Part shown: piece after piece, positions 61,401 to 64,000 of the stretch
How the letters are laid out: the number at the start of each line of letters is the position of its first letter
Numbering within the stretch: the stretch's first letter is position 1
Source: Branchiostoma floridae
Lineage: Eukaryota > Chordata > Leptocardii > Amphioxiformes > Branchiostomatidae
Direction of reading: 5' to 3'
NCBI RefSeq assembly: GCF_000003815.2
Contig: NC_049991.1
Span: forward strand, 15,936,971-16,000,970
Length of the DNA: 64,000 nt
The notes under the pieces: model-generated
What the model was told of the DNA's origin: nothing
Database searches by the model: none
The model's input: only the letters and a program-made list of their open reading frames with translations
Program-made: the position numbers and the translations under genes

Positions 61401-64000
61401 CGTCCGACGTTTCGGTGATTTCTAACAGCGTCTTCGCGGTTGGAGGCGGTCTGGGTATAACCATAAGGGCTCTAACTTCGTCGTGCAGTCAACAATCATC
61501 GAGAACTTTCACCGGGCTTGCGTTCTGACGTCAGGCGAGAAGAGCCAGGTCACTTTGAAGAATATGATCATTCGGAACTGCGCGATCGGACTGCGTGTTG
61601 GGTACGGTAAGATGAATGTAACACTGGACAACTCCGTGATAGTTAACAACAAAGTCGGCGTCTGGTACGGAGAAGACGGCGTAGATAACATGGGTACCTT
61701 AGACATCCACAATGTTCTAGCCATAGGAAACTCGGAGAAAAACCTCAAGGTTTACAGCGACGGGGTGGAGCGCACCAACACCGACCGGGGGTCTGACAAC
61801 GTGCGACTGCGGTGCTTTTTCGTGAACACCGAGTCGACGAAACGTACGCCGAAATCCAAGTTTTCCCTGCCCCAACGAATGCCAGAGAAGCCCTGCCGAC
61901 AACCCGACATCTATCTGGACCACACAGAATGTCAGATCAACGTGGAGGTGCCGCGAGCCGAATGTCTGTGGGCAGACTACAGCCCGGAACCGCTGGTGGA
62001 CGCTCGCCTGGAGAGGATAGACCTCTGTTCGAACTGCTGTGAGGAGACGACACAGGAACTGACGTTCGGGAGCTACGACCACTGGCGCCTGAAGGACATA
62101 AATGATCTGAAGGACGCGTCTATCAGCACGGAGGGTAGCGCGCCGGGGGCGGAGTGCGGACTTTCCTTCTCCGCAGACTTCTTCCAGTACACGGACAGCC
62201 AATGTTTGAAAAGTAAGATCCGTATCAAGTCGGTCTTCAGCAACATATCCCACAACCAGGCAGAAAGTCATTTGAGAGAGCTGAAAACCTACTACTTCGA
62301 CCGGGTCCTACAGTTTCATCTGACTCCGCCGTCTTTTGGACTCATGCTCGACTTTTCGCACATCCTAGATTCCAATGCCTCCGCCTTCATTGACAAAACC
62401 ATGAGTTGTGGCTTGAGCGACAATGACGGCAATCAGGTGTCCTCGTTCGTCACCGCATGGGTGCCTGATATCGGGATGTACATGAAGTTATCTGTGCAGT
62501 TAGCAGATTTAGTCCACCCGAAGAACTTCTACCCTTACGTGGTATTTCTGTACCTGTCCAACTGCATGAAATCCGGACACTCCCACTTTGCCAGTAAAGA
62601 GACTTTCGATTACCTTCTCATCGACAACGATCGGTGTTTCGTGCCGGAGAGAGTCACGGCCCTGAACTTTACTTTTCACTACCGGAAACGGCTACTCGTA
62701 CTGACGGACACGTTATTCTCTGGGACACACGTCTGCGACGTGCCAACAGATATAATCAATAAGTTCAAACATGCCAACGCCATATCATCAAAAGTGCCAA
62801 GTTTAGGAAGTCAGCTCAGAGAAGAAGTTGTGAAAGACGAGGAAATGGGGCCGCTGATATTGAAGGAAAACCCAGAGATATACGAAGAAATCGATGGTCG
62901 CGTGTCCACCCTGTTAGCTCACTACCACAGGACTTGTGACGAATACAACGCAGACAAATACAATCCTATCCTGACAAAGGTTTATAAGACAGGGACAATC
63001 CAGTACGCGTACATGGTCCAGGGAAGGGACTACATGATCGCCAAATTCGAGGATGACCACATCGGTTACCTGAAAGCCGTGGGAACGTCAGCGCGGCAGC
63101 ACATCGGAGGCGAAATCATGAACGGTGGCTTTGCCGAGCTCGTGGCATACCACATTGATCGCCTGATGGAGCTCGGCCGTACCCCGGTTGTCGCTTCCCG
63201 TCGCCTGTTTCTCGACAACTCTATCCTCCTCAAAGGTATAATCGAACCGGATGGCGACCTTCTACACGACTACACGTCAAATAAGTTCACGTTGGAGAAG
63301 TTCCTGTCGGAAGTTAAAAACGGGGACAAAGATGTGGATAAGACAATCCAGTGGGTCGCAAACCAGATGAAAACGGTGGACGGAGCTCCGTTCTTGGACA
63401 TTGTGGTTGTTGGGAGAGTCAAGTCCCTACGAGTTGATATAGACTTGAACCCTAAGATAAAGGACTTTCTAGCGCACCGCATCTCCTTCAATGACCTTGA
63501 AGACGCGGGCGTGACGCGTCAGATGACGTGGGATCTCACTAACACCATCGTGTTCGATTTCCTAACGCACAACCCGCAGCGCACCGCCCTGGCGACGTCG
63601 GAACTGCGTCACGTCATCTACGACAACAGACCCGCGTTCTCCCCGTCCATTCCGACCGCGGTTTGTGACTCTATCCTGCGCTGCCATCCGGCACTATACA
63701 ACAAGCCCCCCTCCCCCAACCCCCACGGTCCAATCGCCTGCCCTGCGGCATGTTGGCGAGAAGAAGACGACCTGGCTGGAAACTGTAAATTTAGGAAACA
63801 CGTCTTGGATCGCTTTTACAACTATGAGACAAACACGTCCAGAGTCGACGAATTTGTGAATTCTCTGAAGAAAGCCTTGGCTAAGGAAGCTTTGGACGTC
63901 CAGTCCATCGAAAACTATTTTGGACAGGTAGACTTGTACACCGGACTGCAGGAGAGGATATCGTACTTTCTAGGTCACGTGGAGAAATGTCACAAACAAT
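58403..64000 (+). CDS. Type II membrane protein: beta-helix region plus Fam20/four-jointed-like pseudokinase (3' incomplete)
   Basis: Model: exon 1 58403-58424 (MIKSTTL, donor GTAAGT) and exon 2 from 60288 (acceptor TTTTCCAG), joining in phase; the frame then runs to the window edge. If exon 1 is wrong, the first ATG is 60308. Residues about 17-33 are a membrane anchor (YILYSVIGIVVVTLVY) after a short basic cytosolic end. About 180-500 has the repeat pattern of right-handed beta-helix proteins: GIMVIEGSPRIPEDVTL, VKPGVVILMTPGSRLDV, VGVWYGEDGVDN. From about 900 the sequence resembles the secretory kinases Fam20, four-jointed and GASK1: IAKF with the probable ATP-binding Lys (63043), FAELVAYHIDRLMELGRTPV, and TIVFDFLTHNPQR followed by VIYDNRPAF. 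Fam20C has GNMDRHHYE where this has HNPQRT, so the catalytic Asp is Gln; DN of the metal site is kept. The frame changes by one base near 61441-61455 (frame open on both sides), so either a sequence error or a damaged allele. Confidence 0.72.
58941..60270 (+). pseudogene. Third non-LTR retrotransposon, 5'-truncated and frameshifted
   Basis: The plus strand codes in three frames for a reverse transcriptase. 58941-59237 gives TTIIPVVKNKSGN and NYRPIALASTLSKVLE. 59161-59628 gives CFLDASKAFDRVNHW, NGVRQGSLLSPLLFNVYVDD and the catalytic HLFYADDMCLL. After a TGA at 59626-59628, 59648-60184 gives FVYLGIAINDRLSDDD and a tail region ending FFTNLWRRLFT. The endonuclease is absent, so the copy is 5'-truncated. 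AATAAA and an A-rich end lie at 60255-60275, about 12 bp before the splice acceptor of exon 2 of the enclosing gene. It belongs to a different family from the two other non-LTR elements. Confidence 0.85.

Overview
The window looks like nuclear DNA of an invertebrate deuterostome, most probably a cephalochordate (amphioxus, Branchiostoma). The genes are intron-rich with GT-AG introns. The proteins are chordate-like (CLUAP1/IFT38, two ubiquitin-specific proteases, a BTB-BACK-Kelch protein). The DNA between and inside genes is crowded with very different non-LTR retrotransposons and short inverted-repeat elements. The species is inferred; nothing in the sequence names it.

Layout. 749-1918 (-): first coding exons of a USP36/42-like deubiquitinase that continues outside the window. 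2992-4273 (+): a two-exon, probably mitochondrial protein of unknown function, divergent from the USP36-like gene. 4512-5800: one hAT-type element nested in another, each with an exact 8-bp target duplication. 6814-15878 (+): complete 11-exon CLUAP1 (IFT38). Its last intron holds a 2.7-kb PIF/Harbinger element with a broken THAP/DDE transposase. 17034-20029 (-): a four-exon TPR protein. 20720-21376: a long foldback element flanked by TTAA. 22953-25565 (-): a three-exon BTB-BACK-Kelch gene with partial copies of its last exon downstream. 28960-44714 (-): a complete 14-exon USP31/43-like deubiquitinase. 46017-50420 (+): a non-LTR retrotransposon with an unbroken 1283-aa endonuclease/reverse transcriptase ORF. 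53142-56644 (+): a second non-LTR element, broken by a 110-bp inverted-repeat insertion. 58403-64000 (+): the 5' part of a type II membrane protein with a beta-helix-like region and a Fam20/four-jointed-like kinase domain that seems catalytically dead. Its intron 1 holds a third, decayed non-LTR element.

The main points for follow-up are these. (1) The TM/beta-helix/Fam20-like architecture has a lost catalytic Asp position. (2) A family of tiny elements with TAGCCT...AGGCTA ends makes 9-bp target duplications; three duplications are exact, and one copy disrupts a reverse transcriptase. (3) In the USP31/43-like gene, the edges of three separate exons, each with its splice site, have been tandemly copied, up to nine times for the last exon. 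(4) The hAT elements are nested with exact duplications.

The genes do not form an operon or a single pathway. CLUAP1 belongs to ciliary transport, the two USPs to deubiquitination, the Kelch protein probably to CUL3 ubiquitin ligases, and the last gene to the secretory pathway. All exon models were built by eye from splice sites, reading-frame phase and remembered family sequence, without transcripts.
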